Counted from the first letter of the stretch, positions 1 through 11,334 are shown. The stretch is 64,000 nucleotides of DNA from Xiphydria camelus (GCA_963678675.1 OY783201.1:13777712-13841711); one strand, 5' to 3'. Numbers and translations are program-made. The notes: generated from the letters alone by a model not told the origin.

Positions 1-239
1 CCAGGTGAGAAATGCAGTGATGGAACGGTTGTGAATTCGGTTAAATGCTATACTGTACCTATAGGACTTATATGTACTGTACAGGATTTAAATGTACGTT
101 TGATAGAAGTAAATCTCATGCAGTATAGTATTTAACCAAATTCGAAACTGTGTACCATTACTAAATTTCTTACCTGGAGTGTTTTCCCCATACTTTTTAG
201 GACTGATCACTACATTTCGAAACATCATTTTTCTCGGTG
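1..239. repeat. Non-autonomous DNA transposon, family M1, cut by the window edge
   Basis: This is one arm and the right end of a short inverted-repeat element. CCAGGTGAGAAATGCAGTGATGG at the left edge is mirrored by a stretch ending CTTACCTGGAG near 177. The right end runs ACATTTCGAAACATCATTTTTCTCGGTG. A complete copy lies at 34515-34776 and an interrupted one at 55855-56844. The outer ~60 bases of the left arm lie outside the window. No coding capacity is visible. Confidence 0.8.
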
Positions 240-548
240 TGCAACGCGACTAAACTTGAGAGAGAAAAACTAGTATTATTTTCTCTCGTCAGAATTTTTT
301 TAATGTGCATAGATAAATTGATATAGGATCATGTGTCGAAAGCAAAGTCATATATTAAATGTACGTGTTAAAGTTTCTACACACATGACATGACACATAA
401 CAGGACATGAGCGGGCTAATACTCGTATTATTATGCGGTGTATTGGGGAGAAAAATTTGCGTGCAAGGTAATGAGTCGGCTAGAAATACATCGACGTTAA
501 ATTGCATAAAATCGACGCTATAAGAAAAATTTACATCAAACCTAATAT
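240..548. other. AT-rich intronic DNA, nothing recognised
   Basis: I see no open reading frame with coding character, no inverted repeat and no motif of note. It is most simply part of the long svp intron. Confidence 0.4.
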
Positions 549-812
549 AATTGAGGGGGTTAGAATAAAAGGAGTACAAGTGACTTTTCTTATAATATAT
601 AGACTTAAGTGCAGATTTATATAGGTTATTTGGATTAAAAAAATTCAGGATCTATGCATGTGATTTCATGTGATAGATGAAGCTCAAAGCAGGAAACCTT
701 TTTATACTAAATAAATTAGCACATAAAAGAGAGGTACCTAAATCTGCACTTAAGTCCATATATAAGAAAAGTCACTCTCTTGTACTCCTTTTATTCTAAC
801 CGCCCCTCAATT
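549..812. repeat. MITE with ~75-bp terminal inverted repeats
   Basis: The left end reads AATTGAGGGGGTTAGAATAAAAGGAGTACAAG and continues to ACTTAAGTGCAGATTTA. The right end is its near-exact inverse, from TAAATCTGCACTTAAGT to CCGCCCCTCAATT. The two ends pair over roughly 75 bases around a ~110-bp unique centre. No protein is encoded. The superfamily is not clear from the termini. Confidence 0.85.
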
Positions 813-815
813 GTA

Positions 816-973
816 CACTGAGAAATATAACCTGGTATCTTGGAGACCGTAGATACTATGATTAAACTGACCATTTTCTGGTTAAAATAACTAGGCATGT
901 AGTTAGAACAACAAAATATTTGGTCCAACTTACTGGTACTTTAGTTATTTTAACCAAGTTATTCTTCTCAGTG
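816..973. mobile_element. CACTGAG-type MITE flanked by TA duplications
   Basis: The element begins CACTGAGAAATATAACCTGG and ends CCAAGTTATTCTTCTCAGTG, with TA on both sides (814-815 and 974-975). A TA target duplication suggests the Tc1/mariner group. Related copies with the same ends lie at 51760, 60521 and 63777. It is about 158 bp long and non-coding. Confidence 0.85.
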
Positions 974-975
974 TA

Positions 976-1145
976 TTATTCTTTTATTCAATACGTGATT
1001 ATGAAAATTAATACTCCCTCTTGAAATTTATATTCAAAATTTAATGTACTAATTGTACATAAAGTTCAACAAATATTTAATAGAAATTTCATGAGAGATA
1101 GTGTATTAATTTTCATAATCACATTGGGATATTTGATAAAAGCTT
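976..1145. repeat. Dispersed AT-rich repeat, family A
   Basis: It contains TTTTATTCAATACGTGATTATGAAAATTAAT and, inverted, ATTAATTTTCATAATCACATTGGGATATTTGATAAAAGCTTTA. The same pair of inverted blocks recurs near 3066, 4255, 19568 and 25390, with half copies near 30110 and 45160. It is probably an old palindromic MITE. Confidence 0.7.
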
Positions 1146-1975
1146 TACAAACAGTTACCTACAGAAAAAGGGGGAAGAGGGTGCCTCGCCAAACGACTCG
1201 ATTCACTATTCGGGGCGAAATTTCACTTCCCAGGATACAAATACGTCCCGATATTCGAAAGACGTAGGTACACCTATCCACCGCTTCTCGGCCATTCGCG
1301 TCGCGTATCTACGTACAAATAGGGAACCCTCGCCGGGAAATTCGGCAGGCTTCGAGCGTACCTCTATCTGTATGCATATTCCTTATCACCATATCGCAGG
1401 GCAAGGGTTGCCCCGGTATTAGAGTAAGCCACGGTATTAACCCCGGAGTTTAATATAAACAGCAGTGTTTAAGGGGATGGGGGCGACCGGGGGAGGACCA
1501 CCACGTGACCGCCGGACAATGCCGGCCTTATCGACATCCTAGCTCGACCCGACTCGCTTTGCATCCCCCGCTCGCGAAATAAACTATGTCTCCACGTTGC
1601 TATGTACGGATCCTATCAAGAGACACGGTAGAGCCTCGCGGCATGTTCGTTCATTAGTTTCGTCAGAAACGACAGCGCTGTCGCCGTAGGCACCCGTGTA
1701 CCTTTACAGAAAAAATGTCTGCCCCCTTCACCCCTCAATTTTTACATCGAATTTTCTCAATAAATATATGGTTATAACCAAAACTATACTTAGTTACGCC
1801 ATATAAATTCATTATTTTCTATTGATAAAGACCAGAATAAATTTTATAAGTTACATATTAACAGAGATTCATCCTTAACAACGCGAAGCCACGCCCCTCG
1901 CGCCTAAGAGTCGAGCATTTTACGATTTCTCGGTCGATATCTATACCTATGTCAAAACGTCACAAAAATTCCGGC
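1146..1975. other. CpG-rich intronic block, no gene seen
   Basis: From about 1180 to 1730 the DNA is CpG-rich and low in repeats, with the text CACGTGACC at 1502-1510. No reading frame has coding character. It could be regulatory DNA of svp, but this is only inferred from composition. Confidence 0.3.
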
Positions 1976-2166
1976 AATCTTCGGCGATAGTCGGCCATGA
2001 TCGGAAATGTGTATACATAGATGCGATCAAACACACACACGCGCCATTGAATGTGTGAGATATATTCCGGCTTTCATCGTCGATTGTTCGGCGATGATCG
2101 GAAATGCGTACACAAATGCGACCACACGCATACGCCATCAAATGTATGTGAGAGAATATATCCGTA
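1976..2166. repeat. Tandem duplication, unit ~97 bp
   Basis: Two diverged copies share TCGGCGAT..GATCGGAAATG, then a run of CA-rich sequence, then CGCCAT(T/C)(G/A)AATGT and GAGA.TATATCCG. The repeated TCGGAAATG starts at 2001 and again at 2098, which sets the period at 97. No function is evident. Confidence 0.7.
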
Positions 2167-2243
2167 TGTATTTACTTCAAATGTGTGCCTGTATCTCCTT
2201 TCCTAATTATTACTTTAAAAATATTTTTTCTTTTTCCTTGATT

Positions 2244-2382
2244 GGGTGCTTTCCATTTATGACACACGACGACACACTTCTACTAGAACCACCGACCGAT
2301 TGGCAGGCTCCAGCAGAAAGAACCAATGTTTTAATTTTGTGTCGACTTGTGTCGACTCGTGTCAGTTAAATGGAAAGCACCC
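2244..2382. mobile_element. Short MITE with GGGTGCTTTCC ends
   Basis: The ends are GGGTGCTTTCCATTTA and its inverse TAAATGGAAAGCACCC, with ATT on both sides as a likely 3-bp duplication. The 139-bp body has the repeated text GTCGACTTGTGTCGACTCGTGTC and no coding capacity. The superfamily is uncertain. Confidence 0.75.
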
Positions 2383-3065
2383 ATTAAAAAAAAGAAGGAA
2401 ATGACATGACTATAGAGTCATATTATTAGAGTCTATATTATCGACTATCGGATTATTTACCGTATGTCCCAGGAGAATTCGAGCAAGTGCCGATACCTTG
2501 AAATTTGACTTCGGCAGTTTGCCGACGGTCGAGTCTTTGATAGTTGGAATTGGCTACAGAATCGTAAATTTGTGAATAATGGTAAGTAATTTTTAGAACT
2601 TAAAATTTAAGTGTTACTACACAACGAATAGGTTAGAAGATTTTCATGAAGTCTTTGACAGTCCGGTTTTTAAACTTTTGGGGAATTTCATCGAAGAATG
2701 ATTATTTTTTATCACCTCTACAAATTACCGGCAGCTATCGGCTATCGGGATATCGGCAAGTTCTTTTTTATGAAAATTTTTTTATAAATTTTTTGTCGTC
2801 GAATTTTTGAGTAACTTTTGATTTACAATAATTTTCCTTTCAAATGACGCCTTTCATTTTTTATATATAAATCTTGAACATGGCGATCTTAATTGATTTG
2901 TAGTCCTTTTTTTTGGAGAGTATTTTAAGTATCAATTTGTTTGGCACTGAATGTACGTATGTACGTATTGCCCTGCTGGCCTCCCTCGTGCATAGGCGCC
3001 TCGACAATAATAATAACAGCAACAATAACAATAGATCTCTCGTATTATGAGTGGATTTTGAATAA
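2383..3065. other. AT-rich intronic DNA, nothing firm
   Basis: Scattered pieces such as CTATCGGGATATCGGCAAG suggest old repeat debris, but no boundaries can be drawn. No gene or RNA is seen. Confidence 0.3.
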
Positions 3066-3262
3066 CATTGAAAATAATGTTGTATTAAACTTAATATAAT
3101 TGCACATATAGCTTTTATCCAATACGTTGATTATAAAAATTAACGTGCTCCGTAACGAAATTTGTAAGGATAATTTCATAAGGAAATATGTTTTCATAAT
3201 TACATAATTATTGGAAAGAAGCTTTATATAAATAATATATATCTATATTAAAAATACGTACG
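3066..3262. repeat. Dispersed AT-rich repeat, family A
   Basis: It holds TATTAAACTTAATATAATTG, AGCTTTTATCCAATACG and inverted TTTTCATAATTACATAATTATTGGAAAGAAGCTTTATA. Both arms match the copies at 4255 and 19568. Confidence 0.7.
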
Positions 3263-3284
3263 CAGTATAATTGGCTCGTTGTAG

Positions 3285-3640
3285 TCTCATTAGTGGTTCA
3301 GTATCGGCCCATTTTTTTTGTTCTGCCAATATTGACAAACTATATTGACTCAATACTGGCAGAACAATTAATAATTGGACCAATCTCAGACCGACCGTCG
3401 GGGAAACAATAGTTAGGCCAATACTGGCAAAACTACTAAGCCAAGCGAAATTTCTATCGTGTCATTTGTTTTTTGGTGTAGCAATTTTGAAAATTAATAT
3501 CGGTCAATGTTGGCAGATAATATCGGGCCAATTAGTAGTGCCGATATCGTTTCTATCTGATCATTAATTGGGCCGGTACTGGCTAACATCCAGTGTCGTC
3601 TGCCGGTACTGGCCAAATATTAACCTAACCGTCATTCTTT
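3285..3640. repeat. CCAATATTGGC-type degenerate repeat, family E
   Basis: Variants of the motif (CCAATATTGAC, CAATACTGGCAGAACAA, CCAATACTGGCAAAAC, GTCAATGTTGGCAG) recur every few tens of bases. The right part, from TAATATCGG to CTGGCCAAATATT, matches the right part of the larger copy at 41560-42640. Confidence 0.7.
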
Positions 3641-4254
3641 TCCGTCGAGAAGAGCTGAAACTTAGAAAAATACCCGCGGATAGATTTATGTATCCGTAAC
3701 GCGTTAATGAATTTGCAACCTATTTTAAAATACAGTTTCCCATACTCCCGTCGCTCCCTGAACTCCCGCCAGGACCAAGCTCGGACGCGCGCGCGCACGA
3801 GACGCGGCTCGTGGAACTCACGAGTGAATTACGAGGAGGAGGACGAAGCGCACGGAGGACGCGATCCCTCGAACGAAAATAGTCGTCGTCGCCTCGATTC
3901 CCCCTCTCCTCGGTCGTCTGTAGCTGTTATATATTTTTTTACGCAGTCCACCCGACGGCGCGGATTGTGTGTTTCCACTAAAATGTCTTCATTTTGCGTC
4001 GGCAGTAACGAGCCCCGAGTGCCCGTTCGTATATAGCGCGCCGTAATGACGTGGGATTGTCAACAGTCGTTTACAGCCGACGTGCTCGGCTCGCTTAACG
4101 ATGCCGGTTGGACAAAAAACATTTATCCGCGAGCGGAGACGGCCGGAGCGCGAAGGTGTAATATTCCCTTCCTCGCGTATCAACTTTGAAGGAAAGAGAT
4201 TTGCGTCGCTTGTATCGAGGAAAAGTGTCAAGGTCGAATACTCGCTGCGATATA
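3641..4254. other. CpG-rich intronic block, no gene seen
   Basis: GC-rich DNA with CGCGCGCG near 3790 and purine stretches near 3830-3860. The reading frame at 3707-4036 is arginine-rich, lacks any recognisable domain and is probably accidental. It may hold regulatory DNA, but this is not demonstrated. Confidence 0.3.
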
Positions 4255-4465
4255 CTGTAAAGAAATTTTGTTCTTAATTATTATTATATCTGGACACAAA
4301 GCTTTTATCTAATATTATTACGTGTTTATGAAAATATATGTATTCTGTTGTGAAATTAATAAGGACATTCTCATAAGGAAATATATTAATTTTCATAATC
4401 ACGTACCTATTGGAAAAAAATTGTCTATAAAATTTATGAATAATACAAATTTTCAATATTATACG
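4255..4465. repeat. Dispersed AT-rich repeat, family A
   Basis: Left text CTGTAAAGAAATTTTGTTCTTAATTATTATTATAT, then AAGCTTTTATCTAATATTATTACGTG. The inverse arm reads AATTTTCATAATCACGTACCTATTGG and ends AATACAAATTTTCAATATTATACG. It has TA at the left border. Confidence 0.75.
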
Positions 4466-5826
4466 TAGAAAGAGAAGAGATGAAGAGCAGAACGAACGCA
4501 GCGCTTCGATCGTGACAGTATCGCAATACCCCACACAAACGGACTCCCCGTAGTACCTACATTGTAAACACTAGCCGATACCTGGTACGCAGGCATGACT
4601 ACAAACCCATAACCGAGAGTCAAAAGAAAACAGAACGAATAGAACGAATGTGTGCCGCGACAGTGACGGATCGATTGCATCTACGTACGTCGCGACTTGG
4701 TCTCTCGCTGCAAATACAGATGTATTGTACATAGGTGCGAAGAATTCGCAAAAAAATTCACCCGCTCACGCTGTGCTAATGGACGATTAATTTATCGTCC
4801 GGGAGAGAGCAAAGGATAGGGCGTCCCGTCCCGCGTGAGCTGGAAGGAGGAATTTTCGTACCTCTCGGGAGAGAGAAAGAGAGAGGGAGAGGAGCGAGCT
4901 GAGGATTTATGCCTCGACGGGCTGCGAGATCGTCAAAATCGCTAAGCGCGCTCCGGACACCCGGACGAGTAATATATAAAGAGAAGGACGTAAATTGGAA
5001 CGGGCCGTAAATTTAACGCGCATTTGTTCCTAATTTAAAACGTCCCTCGCGAACGGGTCTACGGCTCGTTCTCGCGTTCTCTACTTCGCCTCTCGATTCT
5101 CTCTTTTTTTTTTCTCTTCCACGGGTGACCACGCGGTACGAAGGGAGGGGACGACGTCGTTCGTGTACGAGTAGCCGAAGTTCAGCAGAACTCTATCGTG
5201 ACTGTAATATTTGATCAAACGTATAGTGAGGTCCACTTGTCGACAGGGTAGAGCGACACTGCCACGGTGTACAGCGGTCAGGGAATTTTGGAAAACCTGG
5301 AATTATCAGGGAATTACGTGGGTCATGGATAAGTCATGGAAAATGAAGAATTTTCTGGAATTTTTCGAAAATACTCTAATCTCACAAACAGCTTGACTTC
5401 TAGTAGCTATGTTGAGATTTTTAAGAATTTATTTAAAGATCTAAAAAAAGTATTTCATATGTGTATATATGTATATGTATGTATTTAAGTTCTTTCTCGT
5501 TCTAAAAAAGTCATTAAATAATAAAATGATTTGATTAAATTAAATTGTTCTAATGTTCATTTCTCAGTTGTCATAATGCATTACATGAATAGTTAATTTG
5601 TTCATTCGACGAGAAATGGTGATCTCTCACATTTTGCTGGACACCGTGAATGCTTTCCAGTGTCTGTCTGTCTGTCTGTCCGTTTGTCTCACAATATCTT
5701 TCAATTTTGCAGAGGATAAAATTTCCTATAAAAAAGTTCGGGAATACCAATGTCTTACTATAATAGTTTAGCCGTAACGAGTATTCATATACGTCTTCAA
5801 TGAGATCTACAGTAACAAAAACTGGC
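4466..5826. other. CpG-rich intronic DNA with purine-rich patch
   Basis: It includes a GAGAGA patch at about 4868-4895, TATATAAAG at 4973-4981, and a CTGT tetranucleotide run at about 5662-5680. Text around 5278-5370 (TCAGGGAATT, GTCATGGA) looks like old repeat debris. No gene, tRNA or structured RNA is supported. Confidence 0.3.
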
Positions 5827-6039
5827 GGGAAATTTGAACCTGTGCGCATGTGGCGCCATCTTACGTGAGGTTTTTTAAACATCATATCGACCATTCTAAA
5901 TTCTGCCCGATGACGTCACTGTCAAGTGACGACATCACCTTCGGTTGTGACGCCATTTCACGTAGGATTTCCGAAATGGTGGCGACGATTAAAAAATCCC
6001 ACGTAAGATGGCGCACATGCGCACATTCAAATCTCCCAT
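5827..6039. repeat. MITE with ~50-bp inverted ends
   Basis: GGGAAATTTGAACCTGTGCGCATGTGGCGCCATCTTACGTGAGG at the left pairs with CCCACGTAAGATGGCGCACATGCGCACATTCAAATCTCCC at the right. The centre carries a second short inverted pair around TGACGTCACTGTCAAGTGACGACATCA. Non-coding. Confidence 0.8.
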
Positions 6040-7260
6040 AATTTTTGGTCACGTGGGCGATTTAACATCCGCATAGTCTATCTGCTATCTACTACTGTTC
6101 GAAAAAACTACTAGTTAGTACTCTTCCAATCGTCCAACGAAAATACGTCAAATTCTTTCTCAATTTCGCAACATTTGCAACGCAATGATAATTTTATCCG
6201 TACGAACTCATTCGCTCCCTCGCTGGCAACAACGAGTCTCACTTTCTATTAATAAAATAAAAGCGATGTCGATACGACGTGTCCACCACGTCGCAGACTC
6301 CTCGCACGTGCTCCACGCGAGGAGAAAAAATCGATCCCTCTCTCGCGCGCTTCTTTGTCGCAGCGGTCGAGCCGCGTCGCTGTGCCACCAATTGTTCGAA
6401 TTCCGATAGAGGCGCTATTTTTACGGTGGCACGGGAGACGCGAGAGCGGGAGGTGGATAGAGAGGAGGGACAGGGTGGCTACGAAGCTGTTATTTAGCGC
6501 GTCTCCGTCAAACGGGGCCATAAAACACGCTTGCGCGTAAATAAAAAAGTGACTCCTCGAGTCTAGCGGCGAACCTAGGAAGTCGCGGGCTCCCGCGGGA
6601 TGCAATACCGGGGATAGGGCATAATTGCAGCGGAGTGTGTCGCGTTATTCTCAAGGGGCGTCGAGAGTTATCCGGTGTATCTATATATTATAATTTTTTG
6701 GAACTCATAAAAAAACTGTACCTACGTACACGTATACGTTTGACATTGCAATTTTAAGGTCCCTCATTCCTGGTTTTCGAACTGTTTAAAATTGGCAGCA
6801 CTGCGCTGGATATACGCCCCAATGACACAAAGAAGTATATCTATTAGACGATGTCTCCTTTTTTAAATATTTTTTATGGATACGAATGAATTAGATCCCA
6901 TTTTAGATGGTCCTCTACACATACTGATGCATTGCTCCTTAAAGAAATGTAACCTCGATGCGCTTATTATTCGCTCGTCAAAATAGCAGGCAAATTGACA
7001 GGGGAATTGACAGGTACACGAGTTTGAACTACATTAGATTTTTAGAGTACTTACGATAAATTCCGACATCGTTGCGACCCGTCGGAACTTGGTTGTCACT
7101 CAATACTTATACCGTCAATCCATCATTAGTCGGTGGGACAAGTATGGGCAAATTGGGCCAAACCAACCATGACTATCCTGAACGGAACACCGCGTATAGA
7201 ACTTTTTCGCCTGAGCTTAATTATAAATAAATTATTTTCCCAGCGATACTTGTCGAGTAC
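6040..7260. other. Intronic DNA, CpG-rich at 6180-6660, no gene seen
   Basis: Four overlapping open frames on both strands lie between 6185 and 6605. They result from CpG-rich sequence that is poor in stop codons. None shows a domain, and they mutually overlap, so none is called. Bases 6660-7260 are plain AT-rich DNA. Confidence 0.3.
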
Positions 7261-7330
7261 GATGTCTACACAGAGAACAGTTTGTGGATTGTAGGACTAG
7301 TTACCACAAACTTCTCTCCGTGTAGGCATC
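7261..7330. repeat. Short hairpin element
   Basis: GATGTCTACACAGAGAACAGTTTGTGG is answered by CCACAAACTTCTCTCCGTGTAGGCATC, giving a ~27-bp stem with a ~16-base loop. It is a minimal foldback of unknown family. Confidence 0.7.
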
Positions 7331-8264
7331 ACCTATGATCTAACAGGAACAGCGCTTCCATTTTATTAATTCCCCCCACCTTTGGACGACATTGGCGTAT
7401 GTCCTTCTCAGTAGCTGCCGCTTTTAGGATACTCTACACAACCTTCCCCGCTTAGTTTGTATTCGACTTTTGTTGAGGGATATTTTCAAGTTTTGTTCAG
7501 ATAAGCTCATTCGTCACATTTATAAAAGTATGCATTTTTGAAAAACTTACAGAAAGACCATTTCTTACCCTTTACTTTAGGACTAACAATGCAAGGATTT
7601 TCAATAATTTTGGAAAAATATCTTGATTTATGAGTGTGGCTTGTCTGACACATTGCGCCCTAACATGTACCTAATAGGTATTTTTTTATTTCTTGTAACT
7701 TGTTCCAGTTTTTTGTTCAAAAATGTTCCGCAAATTATACAACTTGGACCCCTATTAATGATGTTCCTCACTTGCTAGTTGTAAAAATGAGCTTATTTAG
7801 GCGTTTGCTGTGTTTTTATTTCATTATGTGCCCATCAAGCACATTGCGCCCGAACTCCACGGTTAACGTATTGCGCCCGACGGAAGGTTAAACACAACTT
7901 CTTTCCGTGGTATGGCTATACCGAATATCCCACATCGGAAGCCGGCGGACTACGTTTTAGATGCGACGCTCGCCTCGCTTCCTATTGCGAGAGCCTACGC
8001 GGGCCCCACCACGTGATATATCATCCAGCCGGGGCACTCGCCGCGCGCTCGAGAAGTATCAACCGCGCGCGTGTCCGAATCTCTTATCTCGCGTTGTAGA
8101 AACGTCTCGCGCGTGCGTCAAGATGTTGTTGTTAATGCGGCGCGTAAACGCAATGCCCCCCCGCACGCTCGTCACAGTCAGATGTACACCGTAGATTATG
8201 CCCCTTCCATCGAAGACTCCGCGTCCTCCCGTTCTCTCCTTCGCTTGGCGATTCGGTCTTTTTA
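7331..8264. other. Intronic DNA; CpG-rich at 7930-8260
   Basis: It contains a twice-repeated ATTGCGCCC phrase (7654 and 7870) plus CATTGCGCCCGAACTC, which hints at a decayed repeat. The CpG-rich part has overlapping open frames on both strands with no recognisable domain. Confidence 0.3.
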
Positions 8265-8694
8265 CTATTATTTTTTTTATTGCAGATTTGAGAAACTTGA
8301 ACAAAACTATTTACACCGCATTTTTTTTTATTTTTCATTTTCGTCCCTATTTAAGCTGAAAAATGACATTTAAAGATGCAGCTACGTCATCATGCTGTAC
8401 AAATTTGGTTAGGGATTCAGTAGGATTCCTAGAATAAATCTCATGGAGATGATCTGGAAATGTAAAGCTTACACCATAGGATTCCTATCAGGAAATTTAG
8501 GGTCACGCCTGGACCCGTCAGGGATCTTATCAGGAGTCTCCTGCTGCGGAGGTGGCGCCATTAGTTCACGAAATATCCACAAAACTCAATCACAGCCTGA
8601 CAGGAATCTAGTCGAGATATCCTAATAGGGAAATGTTATGCTGTCTCTAATATTCTACATGGGTAAGTGCGTCTCTCATGACTCGAACATACCC

Positions 8695-8935
8695 CCTAGG
8701 CGGAAAAGTTCTGTATAATTTGTATATGATTCATATTTGGATTTGCTTTCATACCTATATGAATTATATACGATTTCTATATTAACCATGTACGGACTGT
8801 ATATAGATTATCCAAATATTGAAAAATCCCAATACAGTCCTTATATGTTTAATATAGAAATCATATATAATCCACATATATGACCAAATCCACATGTGGA
8901 CCATATGCAAAATATGTAGAACTTTTCCGCCTTGG
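8695..8935. mobile_element. MITE with AGGCGGAAAAGTTC ends, nested
   Basis: Left end CCTAGGCGGAAAAGTTCTGTATAATTTGTATATG. The inverse at the right is CATATGCAAAATATGTAGAACTTTTCCGCCTTGG. About 241 bp, non-coding, inserted into a family G repeat. Confidence 0.8.
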
Positions 8936-9030
8936 ACGTTCTAATACAGTAAAGGGAAATGCACTTACAACTTTGCGAATAGATAATTATTCTTTCGGTC
9001 ATATTTTTTGTGTGATATTGAATATACGAG

Positions 9031-9119
9031 TATATCGATGTCTTACTTTGAAAACCTCGTAAGTTCAATTTTTGGCAAAAATTGAAATTACGAGGTTTTC
9101 AAAGTAAGGCATCGATATA
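9031..9119. repeat. Near-perfect hairpin, family F
   Basis: TATATCGATGTCTTACTTTGAAAACCTCGTAAGTTCAATTTTTGGC folds on to AAAAATTGAAATTACGAGGTTTTCAAAGTAAGGCATCGATATA. Arms are ~43 bp with very few mismatches and almost no loop. A second copy is at 42011-42103. It is inserted within family G, so it is relatively young. Confidence 0.85.
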
Positions 9120-9180
9120 GGTACAGATTATAAATTAAATTTAAAAATAGGAATATTTTTGTATGAAGACCGAATTCCAT

Positions 9181-9768
9181 CAGGTTTTCATTTTCAAGTG
9201 TACGACGCTTTCGATCGTCCGGATCCTGCGGACTACGCGCACCCCTCCGCGCGCGTGGGCGAGTAGGTACACCCGCGTAACATTCTTCCCCCACATGCCG
9301 TTACAGACAATATCACGCATTCACAGATTGCGCTGTCAGGCTTTCGAATAATATTCGGGGTGACGCGCTACACGCGCATATCTACGCTCAGTGTGGGGGT
9401 ATGACTCAGCATCCCCAAGCGGTCCAGCGACGTGCAACCGCTGCACCGCAGGGGTAGAGTGGCGGGGTGGTCGGACCCCGCGAGAGAGTCCGATGGGGTC
9501 TTCACCTTCCAAGAGAGAGAGAGAGAGAAATGGGGGGGGGGGGGCGAAATCGCGTTCTCCCTCCCGCACCCTCCTCCCACGTGGCCGTGACTGATCGCCC
9601 GTTTTTTCTTCTCCTCCCTCCTCGCCAATCTCCGCGCTGGATTTCTCAATTTGTATACCGCGCGCGGTACTATACACTTTTCTCGATCTCGGAATTAGTT
9701 TATTTTGGTAGTTTGATCAATGATACTAAAAAAAAGAGTAGTGTTGCAACCAAATTGTATGGTCGAAG
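9181..9768. other. CpG-rich intronic block with 13-G run
   Basis: GC-rich sequence with a GAGAGA run at about 9512-9528 and 13 consecutive G at 9532-9544. Overlapping frames of 60-113 codons on both strands arise from low stop density and show no domain. Confidence 0.3.
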
Positions 9769-10203
9769 GCTAAAAATTTCGTCAAACTAACCATTCTGTA
9801 TTTGATTCAATTTTATGTAGTTGGGACAACTACATTTTTTCATTTCATTCAATCAAAATCGTTTTGTTAGTAAATGTAGTCAATATTCAACTTCATTGCT
9901 TTGTTAAATCAATCCGAGTTGGTTTGTTTTAATAAAAGTTTTTATCAGACGAGTAGTGGAAGTATGGTGTTAACTACATTGAGATAATAAATCGTTTGAT
10001 TTAATTAAATGTCAGGGTCACGGACGGGTAACTCAATATATAGTTATTTGAAAAAATATTTAGTTGAAGCAGCTAAGTATTTGATTACTCCAACGAAATT
10101 TTAGTTACTCACACTCTACATATTTGTTGAGATAACTATACATTCAGTTGGACGCCCGAGAAATTGTAGTTCGCAAAATTTAGTTAAACGATTGTTTTCC
10201 TCA

Positions 10204-10205
<2 letters not shown>
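9769..10205. repeat. AT-rich repeat related to the 46.5-kb element
   Basis: Bases 9769-10010 match the reverse complement of about 46490-46735. Shared text includes CGTCAAACTAAC, AATCCGAGTTGGTTTGTTTT, AAAGTTTTTATC.GACGA and AATCGTTTGATT. The rest (10030-10205) resembles the outer element at 45965. It is decayed and non-coding. Confidence 0.65.

Positions 10206-10250
<45 letters not shown>
10206..10250. repeat. (TG)n microsatellite
   Basis: An uninterrupted run of about 21 TG units. This type of tract is usually polymorphic in length. Confidence 0.95.
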
Positions 10251-10251
<1 letters not shown>

Positions 10252-10960
10252 ATAGGTACGAATAATGACTTTTGAGATGAGTTATACTTTAGTCTTTCGT
10301 CGAAAAGATATTGTCGATAATCGGGTTTATACTTATTCTTGGATTTCCTTGGTAACTTTTGAATTTCCGGAAAATTCGCGTGAAGATGCTAGTCTTTTCG
10401 TATGTGGTTCCGATTTTCAAGATAGGGTAAACGCGGTGTAAACGCTTCAGTTTCCGTTTAACTTCGAACGCGATTATTTCGAAACGCAGTCAAGATACGG
10501 GAAAAAATCAAACTAGCTTATTTTATAGTATTATAAAAACATGGACAAACATTTTTGTCTCAACTTTTTATCGATATCTACGATTGCTTTGGAAATAATC
10601 GATTTACCCTATACATGTAGATACTCACGTTATAAACAAAAGCATTCAACATTCTCTTCCTGTACAATTAATAGGAGATAATTATTCTTTTCGAAATATC
10701 TGTGGTTGTAAAAATTGATACTCTCTATACGTTTATTTCTCGACGCAGAAGAAAAATCTTGCCAAGTACCTACGTTGGGATCACATCCCAAAATAAACGA
10801 TTCCGTTGCTTTCCCGCAAACTCGGCAGCGCGACGAGGAGACGCGCGGTGTCGATAAATCGCGCGGGGTCGGATTCGTGAGATAGGCCAGGAATAGGCCG
10901 CGCCGCGCGCGCTCCTTCTCTATGCACAAAGTGAATTCCGTATAGCTCTGCGCCGCGGGC
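10251..10960. other. Intronic DNA, nothing recognised
   Basis: AT-rich to 10780, then CpG-rich. The open frame on the minus strand at 10630-10929 has no recognisable domain. Confidence 0.3.
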
Positions 10961-10966
10961 CCCTGG

Positions 10967-10974
10967 TATAAAAG
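10967..10974 (+). promoter_or_regulatory. Possible TATA box
   Basis: CTGGTATAAAAGTGCGCG is a close match to a metazoan TATA box in a CpG-rich setting. No clear initiator is seen 25-35 bases downstream. An 88-codon open frame at 11106-11372 follows, and its first ~25 residues (Arg followed by a Leu/Val/Thr/Ala-rich stretch) resemble a signal peptide. It runs into a family G repeat near its end, so a real gene is doubtful. Confidence 0.2.
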
Positions 10975-11334
10975 TGCGCGCTGCGAGCGAGCTTTAATTA
11001 ATCTGATTTACATCGGCCGATCCGCACTGGCCGTGACAGAACCCGCGCGCATACCTACTGTTACTTCCTAATAGGGTTCTCATTAGGGAAGACTGCGCTA
11101 CCGAAATGTTGGTTCGTTCGACGCGCTGCTGTACAACGCTCGTGTTTTTAACGCTAGCCGGGGTTAATGCGGTAACGGGGGGGGGGTGTGCATATATCGG
11201 GGAGGTGAAAAAAGTAGCGCCTCCTTATTTCGAGCGTTCCGGACGCGGTGTGTCTTGGTTCACGGCCTCAATTATACGGGTCTCTCGAGGAGCCTTCGGT
11301 GGGAGAAAACTGCGAATCGAAATCGGTATTTGCG

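Larger units (their letters stand above)
8265..9180 (+). repeat. Family G repeat, interrupted by two younger insertions
   Basis: The left part (8265-8395) and the right part (8937-9180) together match the uninterrupted copy at 44060-44400. Shared text includes CATTTTCG..CTATTTAAGCTGAAAAATGACATT, then GCACTTACAACTTTGCGAATA.ATAATT and TTTCGG.CAT. The elements at 8695-8935 and 9031-9119 sit inside it and so are younger. No protein is encoded, and the class is unknown. Confidence 0.7.

Noticed and set aside
10206..10250. (TG)n run as a functional Z-DNA or promoter element
   Set aside because: It is an ordinary microsatellite with nothing else around it to support a role.
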